A DNA stretch of 64,000 nucleotides, from assembly GCA_028280515.1 (NCBI GenBank), contig JANQLP010000107.1, positions 17,479-81,478 of the forward strand, read 5' to 3'. The translations under genes and the position numbers were made by a program. Shown here piece after piece: positions 43,443-53,103 of this stretch. Numbering within the stretch: position 1 is the first letter of the stretch; every line of letters starts with the position of its first letter. Source of the DNA: Hyphomicrobiales bacterium. Lineage in GTDB: Bacteria > Pseudomonadota > Alphaproteobacteria > Rhizobiales > Methyloligellaceae. The notes beneath the pieces are model-generated. The model saw nothing but the letters and a program-made list of their open reading frames with translations. It did no database searches and was not told the DNA's origin.

Positions 43443-44246
43443 CTAGATGGCAAACTCCTCATGTTCATGCATGTCTTGTAGGACGTGCCGGTCCGTAAAG
43501 TCGAGATTAAGCGGCGTGACGGCAATGTACCCATCCTGAACGGCACCGACATCGGATTGGCGATCATCGCTCTCGAAACTGGGGCTAAATCCCTTCCATC
43601 GAAAGGGCGCACTATTGGGTCTAACAGCCGGATCGCGTGTGTAATGACCGTGCGCGACATTGCCGTGGTCAAGATGCGTTACCTTGATGCCTCTGGGCTT
43701 TGAGTCGTCAAGCGCGGGAAAGTTGACGTTCATCATTACCGATGGCGGCCAGTCGAACCCAACGAGCGACTTGATGACATGCGCGGCGTGCGTTTCTGCG
43801 ATCTCCCATGGCGCCTTGCGTGTTGGGCGATGGTAGAGCTGGCTCATGGCAATGGCTGGCACGCCCGCTATCGTGGCTTCGAATGCGGCAGAGACAGTGC
43901 CCGAATAGCCAACCTCCTCGCCGAGGTTCGAACCGAAGTTGATGCCGGAGATGACCAAGTCGGGCGGCGAGTCGGCCATGATTTCTTTAAGGGCCAGCAT
44001 CACACAGTCCGCCGGCGTGCCATCAACGGAGAAACGGCGACTGCCATGCTGATGAATGCAAAGGGGGTGATTGAGTGTGAAGGATCGGGATGCTCCGCTG
44101 TTTTCATTGGAAGGCGCGACGACCCAAATCTCATCTGCGAGCGTGGCCAAGACTTTCTCCGACACTGATAGACCGCGGGCACGTATGCCGTCGTCATTGG
44201 CCACCAGAACGCGGCGTAACCGCTTGTTCTTACCTATAATCGTCAT
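43443..44246 (-). CDS. SurE-type 5'/3'-nucleotidase
   Basis: A 267-residue SurE homologue. The metal-binding start VLVANDDGIRARG, the SNENSGASRS loop, DGTPADCVMLAL and DLVISGINFGSNLGEEVGYSGTVSAA are diagnostic. SurE dephosphorylates nucleoside monophosphates and other small phosphates. It is in a catabolic operon, not beside pcm/nlpD/rpoS as in enterics, so a specialised phosphatase role is possible. It lies 14 bp after the kinase-like gene. Confidence 0.92.
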   Translation of the reverse strand: MTIIGKNKRLRRVLVANDDGIRARGLSVSEKVLATLADEIWVVAPSNENSGASRSFTLNHPLCIHQHGSRRFSVDGTPADCVMLALKEIMADSPPDLVISGINFGSNLGEEVGYSGTVSAAFEATIAGVPAIAMSQLYHRPTRKAPWEIAETHAAHVIKSLVGFDWPPSVMMNVNFPALDDSKPRGIKVTHLDHGNVAHGHYTRDPAVRPNSAPFRWKGFSPSFESDDRQSDVGAVQDGYIAVTPLNLDFTDRHVLQDMHEHEEFAI

Positions 44247-44260
44247 CCCATCTGGTCTCC

Positions 44261-45223
44261 TTAGACAACCCGATACCGCGACACGAGACGGTCGACCCGC
44301 CTTAAGCACATGGTCGAATAGGCCCCGAAGTCGAAATCGATGTTCATGCTCTGCGTCTCCATCAGCATGCTCCAGGCGCCCTCGCGGATAGCCGCCATGA
44401 TCATCATCGCGGTGAACCGTCGCCAGAGTGTGTCGTCCGCAGGACTGTCGTAGTAGCTGCTGAGAAACGTCCGCATCAGATCATCGCCAATGTTGGCGTT
44501 CATCATCAGACCGCCAAGATCAAAAAGATCGGCGCCGAACCCCGCGTACTCCCAGTCGACAAAGACAATTCGATCGCCTGTGTCCATGACGTTCTGGGGC
44601 ATCATGTCGTTGTGCCCGAAGACGATGTTGACGGCACCAATGACCGTCTCCAGGTCATCGGTCAGGGCGAGCAGCTCCGGGACACGCCCAAACCGTTCAG
44701 TCGGCAAGTCGTCGCTGCCTGCTACGGAGTCTTTCAAGTACCAACGGCAGTGGTGAGGTGGCCACAGGCAAAAGTCGACACCGGTTAAGTGCTTCGGAAT
44801 GTCATAGTGTGCGTGACGAAGAGCCTGGGCGACGCGGTCAAGCATGCACTCGTCATCCAAGTCGATCGGTTTGAGTGATCTTCCTTCGATAAACTCGGTA
44901 ACAATGATCCCCGGTTCATGATGAAGGATCTTTGGTCCGACACCCGCGTTGCCTGCCGCTTCAATCGCGCGAACTTCATTGACCCTGTCGACGCCGGTGG
45001 CCTCATTGTCGTCGCTTACGCGCACGGCGTACTTCTTACCCTGATCGACAACCGTGAGATTGATATTGCTGGCGCCGCCTTTGAGGGGTTCGGGATCGAC
45101 CTTGCCGCGCCAAAATGCCAGAGCCGCAACCTTCTCTACGGCCGATTGCATGGCCTTCGCATCGCCCGAGATACTCTCCATACTCGCGATGAAGTCGTCC
45201 TGGTCGACTTTGTTGTTTGTCAT
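44261..45223 (-). CDS. phosphotransferase, choline/ethanolamine kinase-like (APH fold)
   Basis: A 320-residue kinase from ATG 45223. ASNINLTVVDQGKKYAVRV is the nucleotide-loop strand with catalytic-type Lys, FGHNDMMPQNVM is the Brenner loop with Asp and Asn, and VFVDWEYAGFGADLFDLG contains the metal Asp. Closest in appearance to choline/ethanolamine or thiamine kinases. It is followed by SurE and preceded, 28 bp upstream, by a class III PLP enzyme, a pairing known for amino-alcohol kinases with phospho-lyases. Confidence 0.88.
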   Translation of the reverse strand: MTNNKVDQDDFIASMESISGDAKAMQSAVEKVAALAFWRGKVDPEPLKGGASNINLTVVDQGKKYAVRVSDDNEATGVDRVNEVRAIEAAGNAGVGPKILHHEPGIIVTEFIEGRSLKPIDLDDECMLDRVAQALRHAHYDIPKHLTGVDFCLWPPHHCRWYLKDSVAGSDDLPTERFGRVPELLALTDDLETVIGAVNIVFGHNDMMPQNVMDTGDRIVFVDWEYAGFGADLFDLGGLMMNANIGDDLMRTFLSSYYDSPADDTLWRRFTAMMIMAAIREGAWSMLMETQSMNIDFDFGAYSTMCLRRVDRLVSRYRVV

Positions 45224-45251
45224 TGCGTCACTCGCTTTGCCCGGCCTTGTC

Positions 45252-46589
45252 TCAAAGGCCGAGTTCCAGCTTGATCTCAGCGATGCTGTCATGAACGGCC
45301 TGCGCAAACTTATCCAGGTCATCTTGTTCCATGGGTGTCGAGAGGCACGCCAGTCCCCAATTTGAGATGAGGATTCCCCGGTTCAGCAGAGCGTAGAACA
45401 GACGGTTCATGACCTGGTGATGTCGATCCGTCGTTTCCCGAAACACCGAGCGATAGTCGCTCAGAGGTTCATCCGTGAAGTTCAAGAGCATCATCGACGC
45501 CTCGCCTGTGACCTGTGCGACGATACCCGCATCGTCGAGGGCGCGTCGCAACCTCGCACGCCCATAGTCTCCTAGGGCGTTCAAGCGTGCGACGGCGCTG
45601 GCGTCGAAGTTCTTCATGGTGACGGCGCCCGCCACCATACTCAGTGGGTTGGCCGTAAATGTACCTGATTGAGGAACTGGCGCTCGACCTTTGGCGCTGT
45701 CGAAGACGTCCATTACCTCCGCACGTCCGGTAACGGCACCAATAGGTAGCCCGCCGCCAATGATCTTTCCCAACGAACTGAGGTCCGGCTTGAAGCCCAA
45801 CATGGTCTGGGCGCCACCGTAGTCCATACGAAACGATACGACCTCATCGCAGATCACGAGCGTGTCCGTTGCGGATCTGTAGTCGTCGAGAACCTTCAAG
45901 AATGCGGGGCTGGCGGGGAGGCCAGCGCAGCGCGAGGGAACAAGATCGATTAAGACCGCGGCGATATTGCCGTCATGTCTCTCCAGAATCTCGCGGGTTG
46001 CATCGGCATGATTGAATGGCAAAACGACGACGTCATCAAGGACGCTATCGGGCACGCCCCGACTAAAGCCGACCGACTGGTAACCAGTCCGGCCCCAGTT
46101 CTGCGGATCCGGGTCCAGGCTGACCTCGGCGTAGTCGTAGGAGCCGTGATACACACCCTCGCACTTCGCAATCTTCGGTCGGTTCGTGTACGCCCGCGCG
46201 GCCTTGATCATCTGCATGACCGCTTCGGACCCCGTGTTCATGAATCGGATTTGCTCGAAGTTTGGTGAACGTGCACATATCGTCTCGGCGAGCTCGATCT
46301 CGGCTTCGGTCGCCATGACAGAACAGGTCAGTTTGCCGATTTGGTCGCGAACCGCCGATACAACGGGGGCAGGAGAGTGACCAAGGATGGTGACTGTATA
46401 GTTGTTGACGAAGTCAATCCGCTCAACGCCATCCACGTCCCAGATACGGCAGCCATCGCCGTAGCTCGCATAGAGATGGTGTGGGGGAACGAACGTCTGG
46501 TTGCGCGTGTTGCCGCCCGGCATGACCTTACAGGCGCGCTCATGAAGCCGCGCCGACTGGGACGATGGGTCTGGAAAAGCCACGTTCAT
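45252..46589 (-). CDS. class III PLP-dependent enzyme (GSA-aminomutase/phospholyase-like)
   Basis: A 445-residue class III fold enzyme. LHERACKVMPGGNTRNQTF resembles glutamate-1-semialdehyde aminomutases; NTGSEAVMQMIKAARAYT, VICDEVVSFRMDYGGAQ and LSSLGKIIGGGLPIGAVTG (PLP lysine) are present. It could be an aminotransferase, aminomutase or O-phospho-amine lyase. The neighbouring amino-alcohol-type kinase and downstream-acting aldehyde dehydrogenase favour the last option, by inference only. Confidence 0.88.
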   Translation of the reverse strand: MNVAFPDPSSQSARLHERACKVMPGGNTRNQTFVPPHHLYASYGDGCRIWDVDGVERIDFVNNYTVTILGHSPAPVVSAVRDQIGKLTCSVMATEAEIELAETICARSPNFEQIRFMNTGSEAVMQMIKAARAYTNRPKIAKCEGVYHGSYDYAEVSLDPDPQNWGRTGYQSVGFSRGVPDSVLDDVVVLPFNHADATREILERHDGNIAAVLIDLVPSRCAGLPASPAFLKVLDDYRSATDTLVICDEVVSFRMDYGGAQTMLGFKPDLSSLGKIIGGGLPIGAVTGRAEVMDVFDSAKGRAPVPQSGTFTANPLSMVAGAVTMKNFDASAVARLNALGDYGRARLRRALDDAGIVAQVTGEASMMLLNFTDEPLSDYRSVFRETTDRHHQVMNRLFYALLNRGILISNWGLACLSTPMEQDDLDKFAQAVHDSIAEIKLELGL

Positions 46590-46604
46590 AGCCTCCTCAA
46601 AGTT

Positions 46605-47936
46605 TTAGCCGGTCTTCTTGTTGCCTTGACCGATGAACCGGTCCTGGAAGTCGTAAAAGGCCGCTAGCAGCGGCACAAACCAGGGCCGGCCGTTGAACAG
46701 GGGATTGGCCGGAAAGCGAAGGTTCCAAAAGCTGGTGTCGCCGCCACCGATATCAGCGACACGCCGGCCAACTTTCTGTCCGAAATAGGTGCCGAGCGGC
46801 AGGCCGGATGCCGAGAAGCTCGTGGCATAGTGAATGCCATGTTCGTTGCAGCCGACGTGAGTCAGCTTGTCGAAACCGAACCCCATGAACCCCTGCCAGT
46901 AGCGTCGGATTCGAACGCCGCGGAGGTCGGGATAGGTGGTGGTCATGATGTCATAAAGCTGTTTGGCCTTGTCATGCGGCCTGCCTTCCAGTGTGCCGGA
47001 GCGGCCGCCGAAGACGATCGCCCGGTCATCCGGTGTCGGTCTGTCCCAGTTCAGATTGATTTTTGAGTCGTAGACCGCCTTGCCGCTTGGCTTCACGGTC
47101 TTCATCAGCTCAGGGGCAAGTGGCTCGGTGGCGATCTGATAACCAGGGACCGGAATGACGCGCTTGCGGAGGTAGGGCAATGCATGCCTTTCCTGGTTAC
47201 TGTAACCGTTGGTGCAAGCGATAACCTCGCGCGTCTTGATGACTCCCCGCGCGGTTGTTACCTCGAAGGCGCCGCGTCTACCGCGGATGTGCCTCACTGC
47301 ATTGCCGCCGACGACCTGAGCACCCGCTGATCGCACGGCATCAACCAGACACTGGTGATACTTGGCCGGTTGGACCGTTCCGTGTTCGTGAAGGATGAGG
47401 CCACCATGATAAATGTCCGTGCCAATATGCTCTCGCTGTCGGGATCGCGGGCACATTTCGTAACGAAACGGAATGTACCTGCTGACGTTGCGGGCATTTT
47501 CCTCAAGCGCCTCGTAGGCTTGCGGGGTATGCGCTGCAGAAAAGCGACCGCGATAAAGCATCCCGACGTCGAAGCCTTCTGACTTGACGAAATCGAGGAA
47601 GTGAAAGTGCGCCTCGCCGCCCTCGCGATACATGGCGACCGCCTGTTCCTCACCGAACATCTCGATGAGTCTGGCGATGGAATAGTGCAGGAAGCGTCCG
47701 ATGTAGCCGACTAGTCGGGTGCTTGCACCTTCGCCAATCGCACCGCGGTCAAGCACGAGTGTTTTCATCCCGGCACGTGCGGTAACCAAACCGGCATTCA
47801 GGCCGGCGAAGCCAGATCCGACGATCAAAACGTCAACGCTATCGGGCAGGTCGCTGGCAGTCGTTTCACCACGGGGAACATCGTCCCACCACAACGGCTG
47901 AACTAGAAAATCGTCCGAGAAAATCGTCCTAGACAT
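46605..47936 (-). CDS. FAD-dependent amine/amino-acid oxidoreductase (DAO family)
   Basis: A 443-residue DadA/PuuB-like oxidoreductase. The FAD-binding motif VDVLIVGSGFAGLNAGLVTARAG (residues 30-50) is followed by LDRGAIGEGAS. The mid part IACTNGYSNQERHALPYLRKRVIPV and the late GFDKLTHVG are typical of gamma-glutamylputrescine oxidase-like enzymes. It oxidises a primary or secondary amine to an imine/aldehyde. 15 bp upstream of the class III PLP gene, so they share a transcript. Confidence 0.9.
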   Translation of the reverse strand: MSRTIFSDDFLVQPLWWDDVPRGETTASDLPDSVDVLIVGSGFAGLNAGLVTARAGMKTLVLDRGAIGEGASTRLVGYIGRFLHYSIARLIEMFGEEQAVAMYREGGEAHFHFLDFVKSEGFDVGMLYRGRFSAAHTPQAYEALEENARNVSRYIPFRYEMCPRSRQREHIGTDIYHGGLILHEHGTVQPAKYHQCLVDAVRSAGAQVVGGNAVRHIRGRRGAFEVTTARGVIKTREVIACTNGYSNQERHALPYLRKRVIPVPGYQIATEPLAPELMKTVKPSGKAVYDSKINLNWDRPTPDDRAIVFGGRSGTLEGRPHDKAKQLYDIMTTTYPDLRGVRIRRYWQGFMGFGFDKLTHVGCNEHGIHYATSFSASGLPLGTYFGQKVGRRVADIGGGDTSFWNLRFPANPLFNGRPWFVPLLAAFYDFQDRFIGQGNKKTG

Positions 47937-48032
47937 CTCTTTGGCAGCCCTTCGCCGTGTGGCCCCTGACTTCGGGTCCGTTCATTGCATTACACACCAG
48001 ACCATTCGGACATCGCCGACCGACCAACGTTC

Positions 48033-48091
48033 TTGTCACAGAAAGACGAGAAATTGTCAAAACAACAAAAAAGATTGACAGTTTTCTGTCA
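48033..48091. promoter_or_regulatory. phased TGTCA repeats upstream of the ALDH/Liv unit
   Basis: TGTCA at 48034, 48055 and 48087 (21 and 32 bp apart, two and three helical turns). The last pairs with TGACA at 48076 as TGACA-N6-TGTCA. The region lies between the divergent FAD oxidoreductase and aldehyde dehydrogenase genes. Same word and phasing as at 42471-42518. Confidence 0.5.
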
Positions 48092-48157
48092 TAACGACAC
48101 ATTCTGAGTCAAATGGCGTTCTCGGAACGATTCGAGTGCGCATAGCCGGGGAGGAAG

Positions 48158-49681
48158 ATGATCCAAACGCCGCAGAGACTGCCGCTCATTGACGAGATCA
48201 AATGGTCGTCGCGCGCCCCGTCGGTCGTGCTGCCTGATCGTCCCTTTATCGGCGGTGGATTTGTGGATCCCGCGGCGACCGAGACGATCGACACAGTGAA
48301 CCCGGCCACGGGGGATCGGCTCGTCAGCGTGGCTGACTGCAACGTTGAGGACGTGGATCGAGCTGTCGATGCCGCACGTCAGGCATTCGAAACGCCAACG
48401 TGGTCTGGACTGTCGGCGTCAGAACGCAAACAGAAGATGCTCAGCTGGGCGGACGCGCTGGAAGCGCGTTCGGCCGAGATTGCACTTATCGAATCGCTCA
48501 ATGTCGGCAAGCCGATCAAGTTTGCCTACGAACTGGATGTGCCAAAGGCGATTCGCGCCATTCGTTGGTTCGCCGAACTGGCGGACAAGCTCTATGACGA
48601 GATCGCCCCAACGCGGCGTGACGCGCTGGCCCTTGTCACACGGGAACCACTGGGCGTCGTCGCAGCCGTGATCGCGTTCAACTATCCCTTCTACATGGCG
48701 TGCTACAAGATCGCGCCGGCTCTTGCTCTCGGCAACACGGTGGTTCTGAAACCATCGGAGATGACGCCGCACACAGCCTTGTTGATGGCTGAGGCGGCGA
48801 CAGAAGCAGGCATCCCGCCTGGTGTCATCAATGTCATCACCGGTCGCGGTGAGACGACGGGACGAGTTCTTGGGCTTCATGACGATGTCGACGCACTGAC
48901 GTTCACCGGCTCGACGGCGGTTGGAAAGCTCTTTCTGACCTATGCCGGCGAATCGAACATGAAACGGGTGACGCTGGAGTGCGGCGGCAAGACCCCGATG
49001 ATCGTTCTGGCCGACTACCCCGATCTCGATAAGGTCGCCAAGTCGACCGCAATGGGGATCTTCTACAACCAGGGACAGGTCTGCAACGCTTGCTCGCGTT
49101 TGGTCGTCGAAGATTCGATCCGCGATGAGCTTGTCGAGCGCATTGCGAGGGAAGCTCGGACGAGTTTCGCACCCGGTGATCCGCTCGATCCGTCCTGCCA
49201 AATGGGCGCCATCGTCTCCGAAAAGCAACACGCGCGCATCATGACGTACATCGAGAAAGGCGTCGACGAGGGTGCGCGTCTGGTTGCAGGCGGTACCGCC
49301 GCGCGAAACGAGTCCGGCGGCTTCTTTGTTGAGCCCACCATCTTTGATGGTGCAACCAACGACATGACGATAGCGCGCGAAGAGATCTTTGGGCCGGTGC
49401 TTTCCGTGATTCCGATCGCGTCCGCGGAAGAAGCCATCGACATTGCCAATGACTCTCCTTACGCCCTGGCGGCGTCGATCTGGACCCGCGACATCACCAG
49501 AGCCCACACGATCGCGCGCCGCCTTCGGGCAGGCAGTGTCTGGGTCAACAGCTTCAACACGAGCGACATATCGACACCGTTCGGCGGCATGAAGCGATCC
49601 GGCTACGGCAAGGATAAGGGCCATCACGCGATGGAGAAGTTCTGCGAATACAAGAACACCTGGATCGAACTGTCGGCGTGA
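48158..49681 (+). CDS. NAD(P)-dependent aldehyde dehydrogenase
   Basis: A 507-residue ALDH. The cofactor-binding VIAFNYPFYMACYKIAPALALGN, Glu in VTLECGGKTPM, nucleophile Cys in NQGQVCNACSRL and the PFGGMKRSGYGKD end are all intact. Betaine/4-aminobutyraldehyde-type enzymes look similar, but substrate is not predictable. It probably oxidises an aldehyde from the neighbouring amine oxidase or PLP enzyme. It leads the transcript that continues into the second Liv transporter, 53 bp downstream. Confidence 0.94.
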   Translation: MIQTPQRLPLIDEIKWSSRAPSVVLPDRPFIGGGFVDPAATETIDTVNPATGDRLVSVADCNVEDVDRAVDAARQAFETPTWSGLSASERKQKMLSWADALEARSAEIALIESLNVGKPIKFAYELDVPKAIRAIRWFAELADKLYDEIAPTRRDALALVTREPLGVVAAVIAFNYPFYMACYKIAPALALGNTVVLKPSEMTPHTALLMAEAATEAGIPPGVINVITGRGETTGRVLGLHDDVDALTFTGSTAVGKLFLTYAGESNMKRVTLECGGKTPMIVLADYPDLDKVAKSTAMGIFYNQGQVCNACSRLVVEDSIRDELVERIAREARTSFAPGDPLDPSCQMGAIVSEKQHARIMTYIEKGVDEGARLVAGGTAARNESGGFFVEPTIFDGATNDMTIAREEIFGPVLSVIPIASAEEAIDIANDSPYALAASIWTRDITRAHTIARRLRAGSVWVNSFNTSDISTPFGGMKRSGYGKDKGHHAMEKFCEYKNTWIELSA

Positions 49682-49734
49682 TTGTTCAAGGCCGCCGACT
49701 CGATTGTCGTCAGAGAAGACCAAGGGAGGAAGCC

Positions 49735-51057
49735 ATGCTGGTTACGAAATCGATAACACCGAGAGTGCGTCGCGCGAATCATTGGTTAGCGGCGATGGTT
49801 GCGGCTGTTGCCGTTGCGTCAACAGCTGCCTTTTCGCCGGTTGCCGCCGACGATGACACGATCGCCATCGGCTTCAACGCACCATTGTCCGGTCCCGCCA
49901 GCAGCTGGGGGCTGCCCGGCCAGAGCGGACTGCAAATGTTTGTGGATCAGTTGAACGAGGAGGGTGGCGTCCAAGTAGGGGACACAACCTACAAACTAGA
50001 GCTTCATTCGTTTGACAACGAGTTCATTCCATCGAAATCGCTGCAGGGCGCACGTCAACTGGTGTTCGAGCATGATGTTCGCCTGATTCTGGATGTCGGG
50101 TCGACGACAGCAGATGCGCAGCATCCATTTCTGACCGAGCAAAAGGTCTTTTATGGATCGCTTGTGGCATCAGACATTACCCCTGAACGTCCTTACGTAC
50201 TCGCTGGCGCGGACTACAACCCTCGTGGTGATATGATGCGAGCGATCTACACTAAGATGCTGTTCCCCGACAAAAATAGATACGCGGTACTTTCTCAAGA
50301 TGATGCAACCGGTCTTGTAACTCAGTCTTGGGAAGTTGCCGCTGCCCGGGTTCTCGACTACGAGTTGGTTTATGACAAGCACTTCTCGCAGGAGACAACT
50401 GATTTCGCGCCAATCGTGACATCGGTCCTGGCAACAAATCCAGATATCGTCTCCTTGAATGTCACTTGGCCGGACTTCGTCGTGCCGATCGTCGAGCAGC
50501 TCTATCTTCAGGGCTTCGAGGGTGTGCTCTCCGCCAACTATTTTGTAGAGGAGCAGCTTACGCCGAAGGTGCCAGCCGATTGGCTCGAGAAGGTGCGCAC
50601 CATCGATAGCTATCCGCTTTTCACTGATCCTTGGTGGGGCTCACCGTCGGTGCAAGAAGCGTTCGCCGATGACTGGTTTGCTCTTTACGGTCCTGGAGCA
50701 CCGCAGGATCAGAAGCGTGCCATGTCGAACAATGACACAATCTATGTTCCCATGTTGCAATTGTATCTGGCGGCAGTTGAAGAAGCTGGAACACTAGACC
50801 CAGATACCGTTCTACAGACGATTCAATCGATTGGCACTGTGGACACTATCCTCGGTCCCACCGGTATTGGTGGCGAGAGCATGTGGGGGCAAGACAACAT
50901 GATGACGCCGCCAGTGCCGACGACCGAATTCCGTGCTGACTGCGAATGCAAGCGCATCCAGATGATGATGCAGTTCGAGCCTTGGTACGAACTTCATAAG
51001 GAAGAAATCAACGCGGTCGTTCGCGAGCGAGGGCATATGTGGGATCAGCGCCGCTGA
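49735..51057 (+). CDS. ABC transporter substrate-binding protein, branched-chain amino acid type
   Basis: A 440-residue binding protein, ATG 49735 behind GGGAGGA. Residues 1-40 are a long Sec signal with an Arg-rich n-region, ending VAA. Mature start TIAIGFNAPLSGPASSWG is typical of the LivJ/AmiC fold. A pair of cysteines near the C-terminus (DCECKR) is unusual for the family. Its permease and ATPases follow in order, so the module is a complete importer. Confidence 0.92.
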   Translation: MLVTKSITPRVRRANHWLAAMVAAVAVASTAAFSPVAADDDTIAIGFNAPLSGPASSWGLPGQSGLQMFVDQLNEEGGVQVGDTTYKLELHSFDNEFIPSKSLQGARQLVFEHDVRLILDVGSTTADAQHPFLTEQKVFYGSLVASDITPERPYVLAGADYNPRGDMMRAIYTKMLFPDKNRYAVLSQDDATGLVTQSWEVAAARVLDYELVYDKHFSQETTDFAPIVTSVLATNPDIVSLNVTWPDFVVPIVEQLYLQGFEGVLSANYFVEEQLTPKVPADWLEKVRTIDSYPLFTDPWWGSPSVQEAFADDWFALYGPGAPQDQKRAMSNNDTIYVPMLQLYLAAVEEAGTLDPDTVLQTIQSIGTVDTILGPTGIGGESMWGQDNMMTPPVPTTEFRADCECKRIQMMMQFEPWYELHKEEINAVVRERGHMWDQRR

Positions 51058-51196
51058 TGCCGTCAGTGGCGACATCTTGCCTCGGTGAGCGCACCTTTCC
51101 TGGTATCCCGATACCATCGTTGACGTGGATCGGGGACCGGAAAGGTGCGCATCCTGACCCGGCGAGGATGATTGATCGCCCGCTCGACCCGTGTGC

Positions 51197-52072
51197 ATGG
51201 CCATGACTTCGTCGCTTGTCATTCAGACCATCGTCAACGCTGTCGTTCTTGGCAGCTTGTATTCGCTGATGGCGGTTGGATTGTCGCTGTGTTTCGGCGT
51301 CATGAAGATGGCGAACTTCGCACATGGCGAGCTGGTCATGGCCGGCGCTTACGCCGTCTACGTGTTCTACGCACTCTATGGCGTTCCGTTCCCGGCAGCG
51401 GTTCTGGTGGCGATGGTGTTGATCGGACTGATCGGCTTTGCGGTCAACTGGTCGATCTTTGTTCCGACGGAGGGAAATCTGCTCGCCGGCTTCATGGCAA
51501 CGGCCGGCCTATCCTTCGTTCTGCAAGTCCTCGCCGGACAGCTATGGGGTTTCGGCCAGCCTGAAGCCGTTCCCACGCCTTACATGGGGGCCGCGGATGT
51601 CTTCGGTGCGGCGGTCGGCTGGCAACGGTTGATCGTCGTACCGGTGACGGCGATCGCGCTCGGTCTTCTCTGGTTCGTTCTCGCCAGGACGCGTGCCGGC
51701 AAATCGTTACGGGCCTGCGCGCAAGACCGTGAGGCTGCGGCCCTCCAAGGAATCAACCCGCGACGAGCGGCCGCCTGGGCCATGGCGATGGCCGGTGCGA
51801 GTGCCGGTCTGGCCGGCGCCCTCATGGCGACCATCTTTCCCGTCACGCCCTATATGGGCCACAACGCGGTCCTGGTGGCGTTTGTCGTCGTCGTTCTCGG
51901 CGGTATGAGCAGTGTTCAAGGCGCTGTGTTCGCCGCCTTCATCCTGGCGGCGGCACATACGATTTCATCCACGGTCTGGGACAGCGTGATCGGGATGATG
52001 GTTGGTGTTGGATTGATGGCATTGATCCTGGTGCTGCGGCCACAGGGTCTCCTTGGCCGGGCGGCGTCATGA
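51197..52072 (+). CDS. branched-chain amino acid-type ABC permease, LivH-like
   Basis: A 291-residue permease. VLGSLYSLMAVGLSLCFGVMKMANFAHGEL is the LivH start, and VVVLGGMSSVQGAVFAAFIL the C-terminal loop. About eight membrane segments. It overlaps the LivM-like gene by ATGA. Confidence 0.92.
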   Translation: MAMTSSLVIQTIVNAVVLGSLYSLMAVGLSLCFGVMKMANFAHGELVMAGAYAVYVFYALYGVPFPAAVLVAMVLIGLIGFAVNWSIFVPTEGNLLAGFMATAGLSFVLQVLAGQLWGFGQPEAVPTPYMGAADVFGAAVGWQRLIVVPVTAIALGLLWFVLARTRAGKSLRACAQDREAAALQGINPRRAAAWAMAMAGASAGLAGALMATIFPVTPYMGHNAVLVAFVVVVLGGMSSVQGAVFAAFILAAAHTISSTVWDSVIGMMVGVGLMALILVLRPQGLLGRAAS

Positions 52073-53103
52073 ACCACCAGGCCGCAAAGCAGCCAAGCCA
52101 GACGACGAGCGACGAGGCAGCCGCGGTTGGCGGGCCCGCGTCGCGGGGACCGACACGCGCGATCATCTCCTATGGCATTCTCATCGCTATCATCGCTGCG
52201 CTCTACCTGGTACCCGGCATGGTCGGCTACTACCAGGTGGAGTTGCTGAGTATCTTTGTGCTGAATTGCCTCGTGGTGGCAAGCTATCGGTTGACGACGA
52301 CCACTGGCGATTGGGGCTTGCACCACATCATCCTCATGGGCGTCGGCGGGTACGCGGCGGCACTTGGCGCAATTCACTTCGATCTTCCGATCCTTGTAAC
52401 ACTGCCAATCGCGGGCGTGATCGGTGGTCTTGTCGCCTACATCGTGGCTATACCGTTGACGCGCACCCGCGGCTTTGCCTTTTTCATTGCCTCATTCGCG
52501 ATAGGCGAGTTCATAAGGTTATCCTGGTTGGCGTTCACGGAGCCGTTTGGCGGTCCACACGGTCTCTCCGGTATACCGAGCCCCAGTATCTTCGGCATCG
52601 GCCTCTCCGACCCCCGGAACTTTCTCTACTTCATGACGACGATTGTGCTGTTATGCCTTGCGGCTTTGTACCGTATCGACAAGTCGCTGACGGGCAGCGC
52701 CTGGTTCGCCGTTCAGAAAGACGAACCGCTTTGCGAGAGCGTTGGTATCGACGCAACCTCGGCGCGCCGCTGGGCCCTGACACTCGGCGGGTTTTTTGTC
52801 GGTATTGCCGGTGGACTGTTCGCCCATCGGTTGGGCGCGATCGACGCAAAAAACTTCCAACTGACGATCATGATCTACCTGGTTATCTGGGCCGTCGTCG
52901 GTGGCACGCGTACCATCTGGGGATCAATCCTGGGCCTTGCCGTCATGACACTGATCTACGAAGGCACCAGGCCCCTTGAGGATTGGCGACCACTGATATT
53001 CGGCGGCGTGCTGATCGCGACCCTTCTTTTGTTGCCGAACGGCTTGGAGTCGCAGGTGGAGAGACTCCTGCCCAACCTGCGGCGGCGGCGCGGTCGGCCA
53101 TGA
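52069..53103 (+). CDS. branched-chain amino acid-type ABC permease, LivM-like
   Basis: A 344-residue permease with a hydrophilic N-terminal 30 residues and about ten membrane segments. TTGDWGLHHIILMGVGGYAAALG is the LivM hallmark and AVQKDEPLCESVGIDATSAR the cytoplasmic loop. Start and stop overlap both neighbours by ATGA. Confidence 0.92.
   Translation: MNHQAAKQPSQTTSDEAAAVGGPASRGPTRAIISYGILIAIIAALYLVPGMVGYYQVELLSIFVLNCLVVASYRLTTTTGDWGLHHIILMGVGGYAAALGAIHFDLPILVTLPIAGVIGGLVAYIVAIPLTRTRGFAFFIASFAIGEFIRLSWLAFTEPFGGPHGLSGIPSPSIFGIGLSDPRNFLYFMTTIVLLCLAALYRIDKSLTGSAWFAVQKDEPLCESVGIDATSARRWALTLGGFFVGIAGGLFAHRLGAIDAKNFQLTIMIYLVIWAVVGGTRTIWGSILGLAVMTLIYEGTRPLEDWRPLIFGGVLIATLLLLPNGLESQVERLLPNLRRRRGRP

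Noticed and set aside
48419..49723. 434-codon minus-strand ORF
   Set aside because: Lies antisense to the intact aldehyde dehydrogenase and has no family motifs; typical high-GC shadow.
52053..52979. 308-codon plus-strand ORF
   Set aside because: Runs through the LivM gene in another frame; very Arg-rich composition of a shadow frame.
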